The notes beneath the pieces are model-generated. The model was not told the origin of the DNA and made no database searches. It was given only the letters and a program-made list of their open reading frames with translations. Source: CBDCFV01 sp965261795 (GTDB lineage Bacteria > Chloroflexota > Dehalococcoidia > Lucifugimonadales > UBA3495). Taken from it: a stretch of DNA of 64,000 nucleotides. Position numbers and translations under genes: made by a program. Of the stretch, positions 25,795 to 33,997 are shown in pieces. Each line of letters starts with the position of its first letter. Position 1 is the stretch's first letter. Location of the stretch: assembly GCA_965261795.1 (NCBI GenBank), contig OZ253476.1, forward strand, positions 3,100,001-3,164,000, read 5' to 3'.

Positions 25795-28611
25795 CTATCT
25801 GCCGCCCCGGGCACCGCCGTGTCGTCCTCCACCACCGGACCTTCCTCCTGTCACCCGCCGGAATTGACCGAAACTGAACCGGCTCGTGCCAACTTCCGCC
25901 GACTCCATCACTACCTGGTCACCCTCTTGAAGCCCCTGCTTTACGGATACCCAGAAATCGTCGGAGTTACCCAGCGTTACGGGTCTGGCTTCCACCACGC
26001 CGTTGGCGGAAAGAACCCTGACCATGGGACTGTCGAATGTGCCGACCAGCGCCTGCTGCGGGAGCAGCAGTACGTTGCGCTCCTGTCGCAGCACTATCGA
26101 CGCAACGGCGGTCAGTCCCTCCCGTACTTGCAGCCTTGGCGGCACCTCCATCCGGATACCTATGGGATAGGTTACTACCCCCTGCTGGTTGGTTGCGCCG
26201 GGCGAGACGCTTACCACCGTTCCCGGTATCACCTCGCCCGGTAGAGCGTCCAATGTGACTTCCACTCCCGCACCCTGCCGGATGGACAGCACGTCTATTT
26301 CGTCAACGATACCGTCCACTTCCACTACCGACGGGTCTACGACCTCAAGGATGGGCGCCCTCGCTTGGACTTCGTCGCCCTCTTCAATGTTAACCAAGGA
26401 CACAAATCCATCTGTAGGCGCTCTCAGCACGGCGTCCGTCAGCGTTTTAGCCGATTCTTTCATTTTCTGAGCTGCGGAGGCAACGTCAGCCCTGGCCAAG
26501 TCCACTTCCACAGGGTCCGGGCCGGCGAGCATCTCTTGAAGGTCCTCTTCCGCTTGGGCCAGCGCGGCTTGGGCTGAAACCGCCTGCGCATCCAGCAAGG
26601 CCAGCGCCAAGGCATCGGGGCCGGCAAGCATTTCTTCAAGGTCTTCCTTGGCCTGAGCCAAAGCCGCCCTCAACCGGACTATCTCCGCCTCTTTGGCCCG
26701 AATCTCGCGGGGGTCTGGACCCATTTCCAAGTTAGCCAACTCTTGTTGCGTGTCTATTAGAGTGACCTGGGCCAGCGCGATGTCAGATTCTACTAGCTGC
26801 AATTCCTTGCCGTCTGCACCTGACATAATCGCATCAAGGACTTGTTTCGCCGCATCCACCGCAGCCTGAGCATCCTTACCGGCAAGGCCGGTTTCAGCCT
26901 TCTTGACCTTATCTTCCCACCGTTTGACCAATTCAGGATCCGCCGGACTCTCCAAGGCAGCCCGGGCCAGCCTGGCTTCCCGGAGCTTCCCGTGGGCCAA
27001 CTCCGCGGCCGCCTCCAACTGGTTGAGTTCCAAGGCATTGGGGCCGGATTCCAGCTCCTCTAGGGTTGCCTTTGCCCTGGCGTGGGTCTCCTGGGCCAAC
27101 TCGACCGCCGCTTCCAGTTGTTGATGTTGAAGCACACCACCGCCCTTTTCTAATTCCGTCAACTCTTCCGAGGCTTTCCGCAGATCGGACTGGACCAAGG
27201 CTAATGAGGTATCCAATTGCATTCGTGTTAACGAGTCCTGCTCTCCTTCCAACCTGGCCAAGTCCGTCTTCGCCTCATCGAGGCGGCTTTGCGCCAACGC
27301 CTCCACAGCCGCCAGTTGGTCCCGGGCAGCCAAGGACTCTTGCAAGACCTCCAAGCTCTCTTCAGTAGCCGCGATACCAAATTTAATCGAGTCGATAGCC
27401 GTGTCCAATCCAAACATTCCCCCTTGCTGGGAAAGCAACAACGTATCGAGACGGTCCTGCAACTCGGCTAATTGCGCGTCCAAGTCTTCCTTGTCTTTAA
27501 GAAGCCTGCTGAGCCGGCTCCCCCTGGAGTTCTCAAACCGTTCCAAGGCTTGCTGGGCATTTCCCAAGGCAATTTCCGCATCGGCCTTCTCTTGACGGGC
27601 CGCAGCCAAATCCTTGTCGTGGCCAGGGGAAAAGTCTTCAAGCGCCTCTTTAGCCTCTTGAAGGCCCAATTCCAAGTCGGCCTTGTTTTGCCGGGCTTGG
27701 GCGAGTTGTTGATCATGGCCGGAGGCGAAAGCGCCCAAATCGTCCTGGGCTTGTTCCAAAGCCAGCTCCGCGTCGGCCTCAGCTTGGCGAGCTTGTAGCA
27801 GTTGGTTCACATAATCCGGGCTGAAATCGGCTACGGCGGTGAGCGCAACGTCCAAGGCCAGCTCCGCGTCTGCCTCAGCTTGCCGCGCCTCGTCCAAGCT
27901 GAGGAAGTAGGACGGTGCGAAGTCGGCCAAGGCCTGCCGGGCTTCCTGTAAAGCAGATTGGGCTTCGGCGTGGGCTTTACGGGCTTCGCCCAAGAGGACG
28001 GCGTGCTGCCGTGCGGTGGCATCCAGGTCCTGCTCGGCGTTCAGCAGCGCGAAATCAGTGTCGGCCACCAGCTTGCGCTGGGTCTCGATCTCTTCGGGGG
28101 TATAAGGTTCGCGGGCATCCGCAAGGGCTTCAACCGCCTCTTGCAATTGAAACTCGGCGTCAGCTACGGCTTCCCGCGCTTGGGCGGCGGCAAGCGGGTC
28201 GGTCTCCCGCAGTTCCTCCAAGCTTTCCACCGCGTCGGCATGGTCCACTTTTGCTTGGGCCAGCGCCTGCACCAAGGAGGCGACGGCCGTTGCGTCGAGC
28301 TTGACCAATGCCTGGCCTTGGGATACTGCCTCGCCCTCTTTAACCAGAAGCTCCGCTACGACACCAGGGGAACCGAATATGAGCATCTCCCGGTTGGGAA
28401 AGGCGATGGTCCCACTGGTAGTGACCTCGTTTATCAAGTCTCCCAGCCGCACCGGTATCAACTGCTGGTCCTCTTCCAACGCAACCTGCTCTTCGCTGTT
28501 GGCCCGGAGATATCCGCCGTAGGTAGCGGCCGCCGCACCAAAGAGGACTACTGCCAATGCGACGATTTGCAGCCGCGACAGGGTTTTGAGCGCTCTCCAA
28601 ATTGCCGTCAT
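25795..28611 (-). CDS. HlyD/MacA-type adaptor with an exceptionally long coiled coil
   Basis: 938 residues from ATG 28611, with GGAAGAGA about 10 bases upstream; MacA-like adaptors are commonly near 400. There is one N-terminal membrane helix (LQIVALAVVLFGAAAATYGG). The first lipoyl half is GEAVSQGQALVKLDATAVAS. About 600 residues of Ala/Leu/Glu/Gln heptads follow. The second lipoyl half is APTDGFVSLVNIEEGDEVQA, then beta-barrel domains (VEVTLDALPGEVIPGTVVSV). Within the hairpin at least four 32-residue repeats can be read, such as FSPDYVNQLLQARQAEADAE. The length suggests a periplasm- or wall-spanning conduit different from standard tripartite pumps. Confidence 0.9.
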   Translation of the reverse strand: MTAIWRALKTLSRLQIVALAVVLFGAAAATYGGYLRANSEEQVALEEDQQLIPVRLGDLINEVTTSGTIAFPNREMLIFGSPGVVAELLVKEGEAVSQGQALVKLDATAVASLVQALAQAKVDHADAVESLEELRETDPLAAAQAREAVADAEFQLQEAVEALADAREPYTPEEIETQRKLVADTDFALLNAEQDLDATARQHAVLLGEARKAHAEAQSALQEARQALADFAPSYFLSLDEARQAEADAELALDVALTAVADFSPDYVNQLLQARQAEADAELALEQAQDDLGAFASGHDQQLAQARQNKADLELGLQEAKEALEDFSPGHDKDLAAARQEKADAEIALGNAQQALERFENSRGSRLSRLLKDKEDLDAQLAELQDRLDTLLLSQQGGMFGLDTAIDSIKFGIAATEESLEVLQESLAARDQLAAVEALAQSRLDEAKTDLARLEGEQDSLTRMQLDTSLALVQSDLRKASEELTELEKGGGVLQHQQLEAAVELAQETHARAKATLEELESGPNALELNQLEAAAELAHGKLREARLARAALESPADPELVKRWEDKVKKAETGLAGKDAQAAVDAAKQVLDAIMSGADGKELQLVESDIALAQVTLIDTQQELANLEMGPDPREIRAKEAEIVRLRAALAQAKEDLEEMLAGPDALALALLDAQAVSAQAALAQAEEDLQEMLAGPDPVEVDLARADVASAAQKMKESAKTLTDAVLRAPTDGFVSLVNIEEGDEVQARAPILEVVDPSVVEVDGIVDEIDVLSIRQGAGVEVTLDALPGEVIPGTVVSVSPGATNQQGVVTYPIGIRMEVPPRLQVREGLTAVASIVLRQERNVLLLPQQALVGTFDSPMVRVLSANGVVEARPVTLGNSDDFWVSVKQGLQEGDQVVMESAEVGTSRFSFGQFRRVTGGRSGGGGRHGGARGGR

Positions 28612-28910
28612 GTCGTATCATCTCTTCCGGCCCGGTATTTGACTATAGTTTACATAAGTCGGGCTTCGCCAATCTACCCGATAATTGTGGAGAAATGATG
28701 AAGCTCCCGTGTGTTGTATACCACCTCCGCCATTTTAGAGGCTTTAAATTGGCTTACATGGGCACGAACTTTCTGGAAGCCTATGTACGCCTCGGAAGGG
28801 CCCATGCAAAGGAAGGAAACGGGCGGCGGCATGCGCTGGAGCGGTAACCGTGGTGTGGAAGGCAAGAGGTGGCCGTGCCCGAACCGGGTGGCGTTACAAA
28901 TGGAAAGTAA

Positions 28911-28986
28911 TGGTGCGCTTGGCGGGATTTGAACCCACGACCTCTGCCTCCGCAGGGCAGCGCTCTATCCGCTGAGCTACAAGCGC
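28911..28986 (-). tRNA. tRNA-Arg (anticodon GCG)
   Basis: The minus strand shows acceptor GCGCTTG/CAAGCGC, D arm GCTCAGCGGATAGAGC, anticodon stem CTGCC/GGCAG around loop CTGCGGA (anticodon GCG), T arm GTGGGTTCAAATCCCGC and an encoded CCA (28911-28913). Most bacteria use ACG (read as ICG) here; this gene has G at position 34. Confidence 0.92.
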
Positions 28987-29065
28987 GTATCTTGCCTGTC
29001 GATCACCTGAGCCAAGGATACTGGGACTCGGCGATTTTTGCCTACAGGCGGGTAATGACTCGATT

Positions 29066-29151
29066 TGGTGCCGAGGGAGGGATTTGAACCCACACATCCG
29101 TAAGGACACTGCGCCCTGAACGCAGCGCGTCTGCCATTCCGCCACCTCGGC
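29066..29151 (-). tRNA. tRNA-Leu (anticodon CAG)
   Basis: The acceptor is GCCGAGG paired with CCTCGGC. The anticodon stem CTGCG/CGCAG encloses TTCAGGG (anticodon CAG). A long variable arm (TGTCCTTACGGATGT) is as expected for class II tRNAs. The T arm is GTGGGTTCAAATCCCTC and CCA is encoded. Confidence 0.93.
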
Positions 29152-29169
29152 GTACCACTTCCTGCCAAG

Positions 29170-29245
29170 TGGTGGGCGATGGAGGATTTGAACCTCCGGC
29201 CTCCTCGGTGTGAACGAGGCGCTCTAACCACTGAGCTAACCGCCC
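29170..29245 (-). tRNA. tRNA-Val (anticodon CAC)
   Basis: GGGCGGTTAGCTCAGTGG begins the gene. The anticodon stem CCTCG/CGAGG encloses TTCACAC (anticodon CAC). The T arm is GGAGGTTCAAATCCTCC and CCA is encoded at 29170-29172. It is nearly identical outside the anticodon arm to the tRNA-Val(TAC) at 14766-14842. Confidence 0.94.
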
Positions 29246-29624
29246 CTTGGTTCCAGGCACTTCAATTATAGGGAGAACCGCATACCCAACGCAACCCTGC
29301 CGGAGTACGGAGGTGTGATTAAAACTTGTTGGGACGTTGTTGTCTGAATCAGGATTTACCGGATTTCAGGATTTTCAGGATATAACCAATTCACCCTGTT
29401 AATCCTTCAATCTTGATAATCCTGATTCAGACAATTATATTAGGCGCCGCCCGGACACTGGGGGAGGGCAATGGATCACAAAGGATGTTATGTAAACTAA
29501 GGATTAAAACATGCCTCTGCACAACATAACGTATCTTGTGCGAACCAACGTGTATTTTCGTTTTGGGCCTAAATAGCGATGCCCAAGGGCTATCAAGGGG
29601 CGACAGAGTGGCGAGGAGAATTCG
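29246..29624. other. Gene-free stretch between the tRNA cluster and hflX
   Basis: It holds the palindromic repeat at 29340-29434 and one TTATGTAAAC motif at 29488. No credible gene is seen. It lies downstream of hflX on the minus strand, so a terminator might be expected, and the palindrome could serve. Confidence 0.45.
29340..29434. repeat. Dispersed palindromic repeat, full copy
   Basis: The left arm TTGTCTGAATCAGGAT and the right arm ATCCTGATTCAGACAA are perfect inverted repeats about 95 bp apart, with imperfect pairing inside (GGATTTTCAGGAT against AATCCTTCAATCTTGATA). A half copy is at 2296-2337. Similar CTGAATCAGGATTTA palindromes are, from memory, scattered in many unrelated bacterial genomes. 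Confidence 0.8.
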
Positions 29625-30800
29625 TCACCGGCCCGGCTTGTCCACCGGCACCATCATCGGTCCCTCGATGGCCATTATCCGCTTCTCGATTTCCTGCAAC
29701 AGACCATCCAGATTCCAACCCTTGGCCGCCGAAACCAGAACGCTGGGCCAAGCACCGTTACGCGACGCCTCCAGCGGTTGAGTCCCCGGCTCGGCATCAC
29801 TGAGGCTGCCGGTGAGAAGGTCCATCTTGTTCATCACCAACAGCCGCGGCCTTTCCCCCAACCCCAGTTCCGTCAGGGTATCTTCAACCACCACGGTCTG
29901 TTCAGGGGCCTTTGGATGGGACACGTCGATGACGTGGAGCAGGATATCCGACTGCTGCAACTCTTCCAGTGTAGCCCGGAAGGCTGCCACCACCTTGGGG
30001 GAAAGCTTCTGGATGAATCCCACGGTGTCGCTGAGCAGGAGTTGGGAGCCGGAGGGCAACCGGATACGCCGCGTTACCGGGTCAAGAGTAGAGAAAAGCT
30101 TGTCCTCGGCGGTGACCCCGGCGTTGCTGAGGGCGTTAAACAGCGTGCTTTTGCCCGCATTGGTGTACCCGACCAGAGTGGCCATGGGAATGGTTGATTT
30201 CTTGCGGCGGCCCATGTGCAAGGAACGTCGTTGACGGACATCGTCCAAGTCAGACTTTATTTTCTGGATGCGGCGCCGCACCAGCCGCCGGTCGGTCTCG
30301 ATCTGGGTCTCGCCGGGACCCCTGGTGCCGATGCCACCGCCCAACCGCTCCAAGTGGGACCACTGCCCGGCCAGCCGTGGGAGCAGGTACTCATGCTGGG
30401 CCAACTCCACCTGAAGCTTGCCTTCGTAAGTTGATGCGTTACGGCCGAACACGTCGAGAATCAGGGCTGTGCGGTCGATCACCTTCCGTTGCAGGGCGTT
30501 TTCCAGATTACGTTGCTGGGTGGGAGTCAGTTCGTCGTCGAAAATGATGACGTCGGCTTGGTTCAGGCTGGCAACGTCCTGAATCTCTTCCAGCTTACCC
30601 TTGCCCACGTAAGTAGGCGTGAGGCGGTTGGAACGCTGGATGACCGACGCGACGACGTTGGCTCCGGCGGTGTTGGCCAGGTACTCCAACTCCGGCAGGC
30701 TATCTTCCAACGCCCACAGGTGGTCCCGGCCTTTCAGCTCGACCGCAACCAATACCGCGCGTTCCGCCTGTGCCTCGACCGTTATTAAACGCTTACTTAT
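29625..30800 (-). CDS. hflX: GTPase HflX
   Basis: The HflX N-terminal domain is seen in ANVVASVIQRSNRLTPTYVG and GKLEEI, then TPTQQRNLENALQRKVIDRT and the linker GTRGPGETQIETDRRLVRRR. The G domain has VGYTNAGKSTLFNAL (P-loop), DTVGFIQKLS and NKMDLL. HflX is a ribosome-associated GTPase that splits stalled ribosomes. Conserved residues (SKRLITVEAQAERAVLVAVE) extend upstream of the first TTG (30752) to an ATA at 30800, 9 bases after GGAGG, so translation may begin at that non-standard codon. The gene follows dapL with only a few bases between. Confidence 0.9.
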   Translation of the reverse strand: MSKRLITVEAQAERAVLVAVELKGRDHLWALEDSLPELEYLANTAGANVVASVIQRSNRLTPTYVGKGKLEEIQDVASLNQADVIIFDDELTPTQQRNLENALQRKVIDRTALILDVFGRNASTYEGKLQVELAQHEYLLPRLAGQWSHLERLGGGIGTRGPGETQIETDRRLVRRRIQKIKSDLDDVRQRRSLHMGRRKKSTIPMATLVGYTNAGKSTLFNALSNAGVTAEDKLFSTLDPVTRRIRLPSGSQLLLSDTVGFIQKLSPKVVAAFRATLEELQQSDILLHVIDVSHPKAPEQTVVVEDTLTELGLGERPRLLVMNKMDLLTGSLSDAEPGTQPLEASRNGAWPSVLVSAAKGWNLDGLLQEIEKRIMAIEGPMMVPVDKPGR

Positions 30801-30805
30801 GTAAA

Positions 30806-31984
30806 TCAGCCTCCACGCGGAGCCGGGAGGCTCCAGGATTCAATGCGCTGGCAGCCCTTTTCCACCTGCTCGTCAGGGGTGGTCAAGGACAACCGGATGT
30901 AACCTTCACCGTAACGCCCGTAGCTGGAACCGGGGGTTACGACTACGTCCAAGTCTTCCAGCAATCTCTGGGCCAGTTCCGCCGAGGTGAAGCCCTCGGG
31001 CACCTTGGCCCAAATGTACAGGCTGGCCCTTGGCACCGCAACTTCCATTCCCAAGGTCCTGACCGCACTCACCACCCGGTCGCGGCGGCGTTGGTATATC
31101 TCCACGTTTTCGTTCACGCAGTCCTGCGGACCGGTCAGGGCCTCCATGGCCATCTCCTGCACCGCTTGGGGAACACCGGAGTCAAGGTTGGCCTTTATCT
31201 GGAACAGCGCGTGTATCATGTCGGCGTTGCCCACTGCCATGCCGATGCGCCAACCCGTCATGTTGTAGGTCTTGGACAGCGAATGGAACTCGATTCCGAT
31301 GTCTTTGGACCCGTCCACCTGCAGGAAGCTGGATGCTTGATACCCCTCGTACCCCACCTCGCTGTAGGCTGCGTCGTGAAGCAGTGCGATGTCGTTCTCT
31401 TTGCAGAACGCGATGGCCGAGGCGAAATCCTCTTCGGTGGCAACGGCGCTGGTGGGGTTGTTGGGGTAGTTCAACCACATCACCTTGGCGGCGCGGGCCA
31501 CGTCCGACGGAATAGCGTCAAGCTCCGGCAGCCAACCGTTGCTCTCGTAAAGTGGCATCACGTGGCTCTCGGCCCCGGCGAACATCGTCCCTACGCCGTA
31601 GACCGGGTAAGCCGGGTCGGGCACCAGCGCGATGTCCCCTGGATCGAGGAAGCATAAGGCCGCGTGTCCGATGCCCTCCTTGGCGCCAATCAAGGGCAGC
31701 ACCTCTTTGTCGGGGTCCAACGTAACGCTGAACCGTTTTTCGTACCACTCGGCGATGGCCCGCCGCATCTCGGGGAGGCCGTCGGTCTCGGGATAACGAT
31801 GGTTAGGCGGGTATTGGGACGCGCTCAAGAGGCGGTTGATGATGGGTTGCGGAGTCGGGATGTCGGGGTCACCGATTCCGAAGGTAACCACGTCGGCCCC
31901 GGCGGCGCGTTTGGCGGTGATAATGCGGGAAATCTCCACAAAGGGATAGGGAGCAAGTTTGCCCAAACGGTCAGAGAATTTCAT
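30806..31984 (-). CDS. dapL: Class I/II aminotransferase, probably LL-diaminopimelate aminotransferase
   Basis: 392 residues from ATG 31984 (MKFSDRLGKLAPYPFVEISR). Motifs are FGIGDPDIPTP at the N-terminus, GAKEGIGHAALCFLDPGD, WLNYPNNPTSAVA, DAAYSEVGYEG and HSLSKTYNMTGWRIGMAVGN with the PLP-binding Lys. This set matches the DapL group, which converts tetrahydrodipicolinate directly to LL-diaminopimelate with glutamate. The presence of dapF six genes upstream in the same run supports this. An aspartate or alanine aminotransferase is the alternative. Confidence 0.85.
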   Translation of the reverse strand: MKFSDRLGKLAPYPFVEISRIITAKRAAGADVVTFGIGDPDIPTPQPIINRLLSASQYPPNHRYPETDGLPEMRRAIAEWYEKRFSVTLDPDKEVLPLIGAKEGIGHAALCFLDPGDIALVPDPAYPVYGVGTMFAGAESHVMPLYESNGWLPELDAIPSDVARAAKVMWLNYPNNPTSAVATEEDFASAIAFCKENDIALLHDAAYSEVGYEGYQASSFLQVDGSKDIGIEFHSLSKTYNMTGWRIGMAVGNADMIHALFQIKANLDSGVPQAVQEMAMEALTGPQDCVNENVEIYQRRRDRVVSAVRTLGMEVAVPRASLYIWAKVPEGFTSAELAQRLLEDLDVVVTPGSSYGRYGEGYIRLSLTTPDEQVEKGCQRIESWSLPAPRGG

Positions 31985-32030
31985 GTTGCCGGTCCTTGTC
32001 TTTAGCTAGAATATGGCCTCGACGCGGCCC

Positions 32031-32240
32031 TTAGGCTTGCTCGAAGTCTTCCCGAGATATTCCCAAGTCACGCAATATCGCGGCAATTGCGCCGGGTTTC
32101 AGGTCTTTGCCTCGCCAGTTGGGGATAGTAGCGGTTGCGTCCGTGCGAACATTAACCCATACCTCGTGTGATCCCCCAGCCTGGCGGTCCTGCACGCAGT
32201 CCAACCGCCGTAACTTGCGAGTAAGTTGACGGTAGTTCAC
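32031..32240 (-). CDS. hicA: HicA-like mRNA interferase toxin
   Basis: 69 residues from a GTG at 32240 overlapping the hicB stop. The fold is a short double-stranded-RNA-binding type: NYRQLTRKLRRLDC, GGSHEVWVN with the active His, TIPNWRGKDLKPGAIAAILR and DLGISREDF. Family members cleave mRNA and are neutralised by HicB. The usual GSHH is GSHE here, so one His differs; activity is still likely. Confidence 0.85.
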   Translation of the reverse strand: MNYRQLTRKLRRLDCVQDRQAGGSHEVWVNVRTDATATIPNWRGKDLKPGAIAAILRDLGISREDFEQA

Positions 32241-32500
32241 GCCGTAACCAGGATCTCTCCATGAATAATCGATCCCACCGGTTCAATCGCCAATTCTTCC
32301 ACATTCTCGGGCAGCGGGACTTCCCGGTCCAAGTAGGAGTCTATAAAAGCTTCGGCGACGCCGCGGACAAACTCCAATGTTTCGGAAACCGAGTCTCCCC
32401 AAGCCCGGCAACCCGGCAACGACGGGACCTCCGCCATGTACTTGTACTCGGTGTCCTCAGATGGTTCGTATAGCACTATGGGCAGCTTATAGAGTTTCAT
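32237..32500 (-). CDS. hicB: HicB-like antitoxin
   Basis: 87 residues from ATG 32500. The degenerate RNase H-like HicB core is seen in YMAEVPSLPGCRAWGDSVSE followed by TLEFVRGVAEAFIDSYL and a C-terminal strand. There is no C-terminal HTH, so DNA binding must use another surface or be absent. It precedes hicA and overlaps it, the reverse of the classical hicA-hicB order but common for short HicB forms. The pair interrupts the dapF-dapL convoy. Confidence 0.85.
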   Translation of the reverse strand: MKLYKLPIVLYEPSEDTEYKYMAEVPSLPGCRAWGDSVSETLEFVRGVAEAFIDSYLDREVPLPENVEELAIEPVGSIIHGEILVTA

Positions 32501-32521
32501 TACATGGTCTCCCTAACGTCC

Positions 32522-33115
32522 CTAAGAGCCGGCCTTGGATTCGCCAAAAATGTCCGCCAAGGACAACTGGAATCCTTGGAGGACTTCCGAATGGAGTGTA
32601 TCGTCCACATCGTACATTGCCGCTGCCGTAATGCCGCTGTCGGACAATCTCAAGATTTCTATCGTCTCATCTTCAGGACTTACGAGCCAGCACTCCAAGA
32701 CGCCGATGCGCCGGTAGTCTTCAATTTTTTCCCGGAACCTGGGACCGGTGTTGCTTGGAGACAACACTTCCACGACCAAGTCCGGCGGGACCTCGAATAC
32801 CTGTAATCCTCTGAGGCCAGAGCGTCCCAAGAACCCCGTTCGTTCGGCGTTGAAGAACATTACGTCGGGTTGCCTGACCCTCAAGGGTTGGCGTTGGATT
32901 AGGAGGTCGCTGGGCGCCGTCAGAACGATCCCTAGCCCGTTGACCATCACGAATTCCCAAAGCCTGACGAATATCTCTCCTGTAATCCATTGATGGTCCG
33001 GTATCGCTGAAGGGGCCAAACGCAACACTCCATCGACGACTTCACACCGTTTCTTGGTCTCCGGCAGAGCCATGAATGCTTCGTAGCTCAGTTTTGTAGA
33101 CCCGACGGTACTCAT
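32522..33115 (-). CDS. Uma2 family PD-(D/E)XK nuclease-like protein
   Basis: 197 residues from ATG 33115, which overlaps the dapF stop codon by one base, so translation is probably coupled. The pattern YEAFMALPETKKRCEVVDGV, QPLRVRQPDVMFF, PPDLVVEVLSPSNTGPRFRE and K..DY...GVLECWLV is the Uma2 domain, with candidate catalytic Asp (PDLVVEV), Glu and the following Lys. The role is unknown; members are abundant in cyanobacteria and Chloroflexota. It is a distant paralogue of the three copies at 55250-57372. Confidence 0.85.
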   Translation of the reverse strand: MSTVGSTKLSYEAFMALPETKKRCEVVDGVLRLAPSAIPDHQWITGEIFVRLWEFVMVNGLGIVLTAPSDLLIQRQPLRVRQPDVMFFNAERTGFLGRSGLRGLQVFEVPPDLVVEVLSPSNTGPRFREKIEDYRRIGVLECWLVSPEDETIEILRLSDSGITAAAMYDVDDTLHSEVLQGFQLSLADIFGESKAGS

Positions 33116-33969
33116 CAAACCGTCCATTCCCCGGTGAACACTTCTATTGCAGGCCCTTCCAGAAAGACCTCTCCTGTGCCGTCCCACTCGATTGTAAGTG
33201 TGCCGCCGGGTAGTTTTATGTCAACCTTGTCGTCACAGATACCCGACAGGCGGGCGGCTACGGCTATGGCGCAGGCGCCGGTGCCACAGGCCAGGGTCTC
33301 ACCGGAACCCCGTTCCCACACGCGGGCGTCGAGCCGGCCCGGCCCTATAACGTTGACGATCTCGAAGTTGACCCGCCGAGGGAATATGGGATGGTGTTCG
33401 ACCTTGGGACCGATAGTATGCAGCGAGAAGTCGGCCACCGGCTGCTCGATGAAGGTAACGGCATGAGGGTTACCCATGGAGACAAAGCTGAGGGGCAGAC
33501 CCAGCCCATCCATTTCGAAAGGATAGTCGAGCACCGGCCCGGTCCTGTAGGTTTCGGCAGGCTCCAATGCCACGGGGACTAGCTCGGGTTCCAGGATCGG
33601 AGCGCCCATGGATACCCTGGCGCCGCTGATGATGCTGCCATCGTACTTGGGGATAATATTCCGCACACCAGCCAAGGTCTCCACATTCAGTCCGTTGGTT
33701 GGCTGCGCCACTATCTCATGCTCGATGGCGTACTTGGCGAAGCACCGGATCCCGTTGCCGCACATCTCCCCTTCGGAGCCATCGGCGTTGAACATGCTCA
33801 TCTTGAGGTCGGCGATGTCGGAGTCCTTGATGAGTATCAGCCCGTCGCCTCCAATGCCGAAGTGACGGTCGCTCATCTTGCGGGACAGTTTGGGCCAGTC
33901 CAGATCCATGGAACGGGCATCGACATAGATATAGTCGTTCCCCGCGCCTTCCATTTTGGTGAATTTCAT
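33115..33969 (-). CDS. dapF: Diaminopimelate epimerase
   Basis: 284 residues from ATG 33969, with GGGAGGAG upstream; the longer frame overlaps miaA and is discarded. Both catalytic cysteines are visible: EMCGNGIRCFAKYAIEHE (first) and ETLACGTGACAIAVAARLSG (second). FTKMEGAGNDYIYVDA and SDRHFGIGGDGLILI are also family signatures. It converts LL- to meso-diaminopimelate for lysine and peptidoglycan. Together with DapL in the same run it completes the short diaminopimelate route. Confidence 0.95.
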   Translation of the reverse strand: MKFTKMEGAGNDYIYVDARSMDLDWPKLSRKMSDRHFGIGGDGLILIKDSDIADLKMSMFNADGSEGEMCGNGIRCFAKYAIEHEIVAQPTNGLNVETLAGVRNIIPKYDGSIISGARVSMGAPILEPELVPVALEPAETYRTGPVLDYPFEMDGLGLPLSFVSMGNPHAVTFIEQPVADFSLHTIGPKVEHHPIFPRRVNFEIVNVIGPGRLDARVWERGSGETLACGTGACAIAVAARLSGICDDKVDIKLPGGTLTIEWDGTGEVFLEGPAIEVFTGEWTV

Positions 33970-33997
33970 GGGCTTGGCTCCTCCCTTTGAGGCGAGG

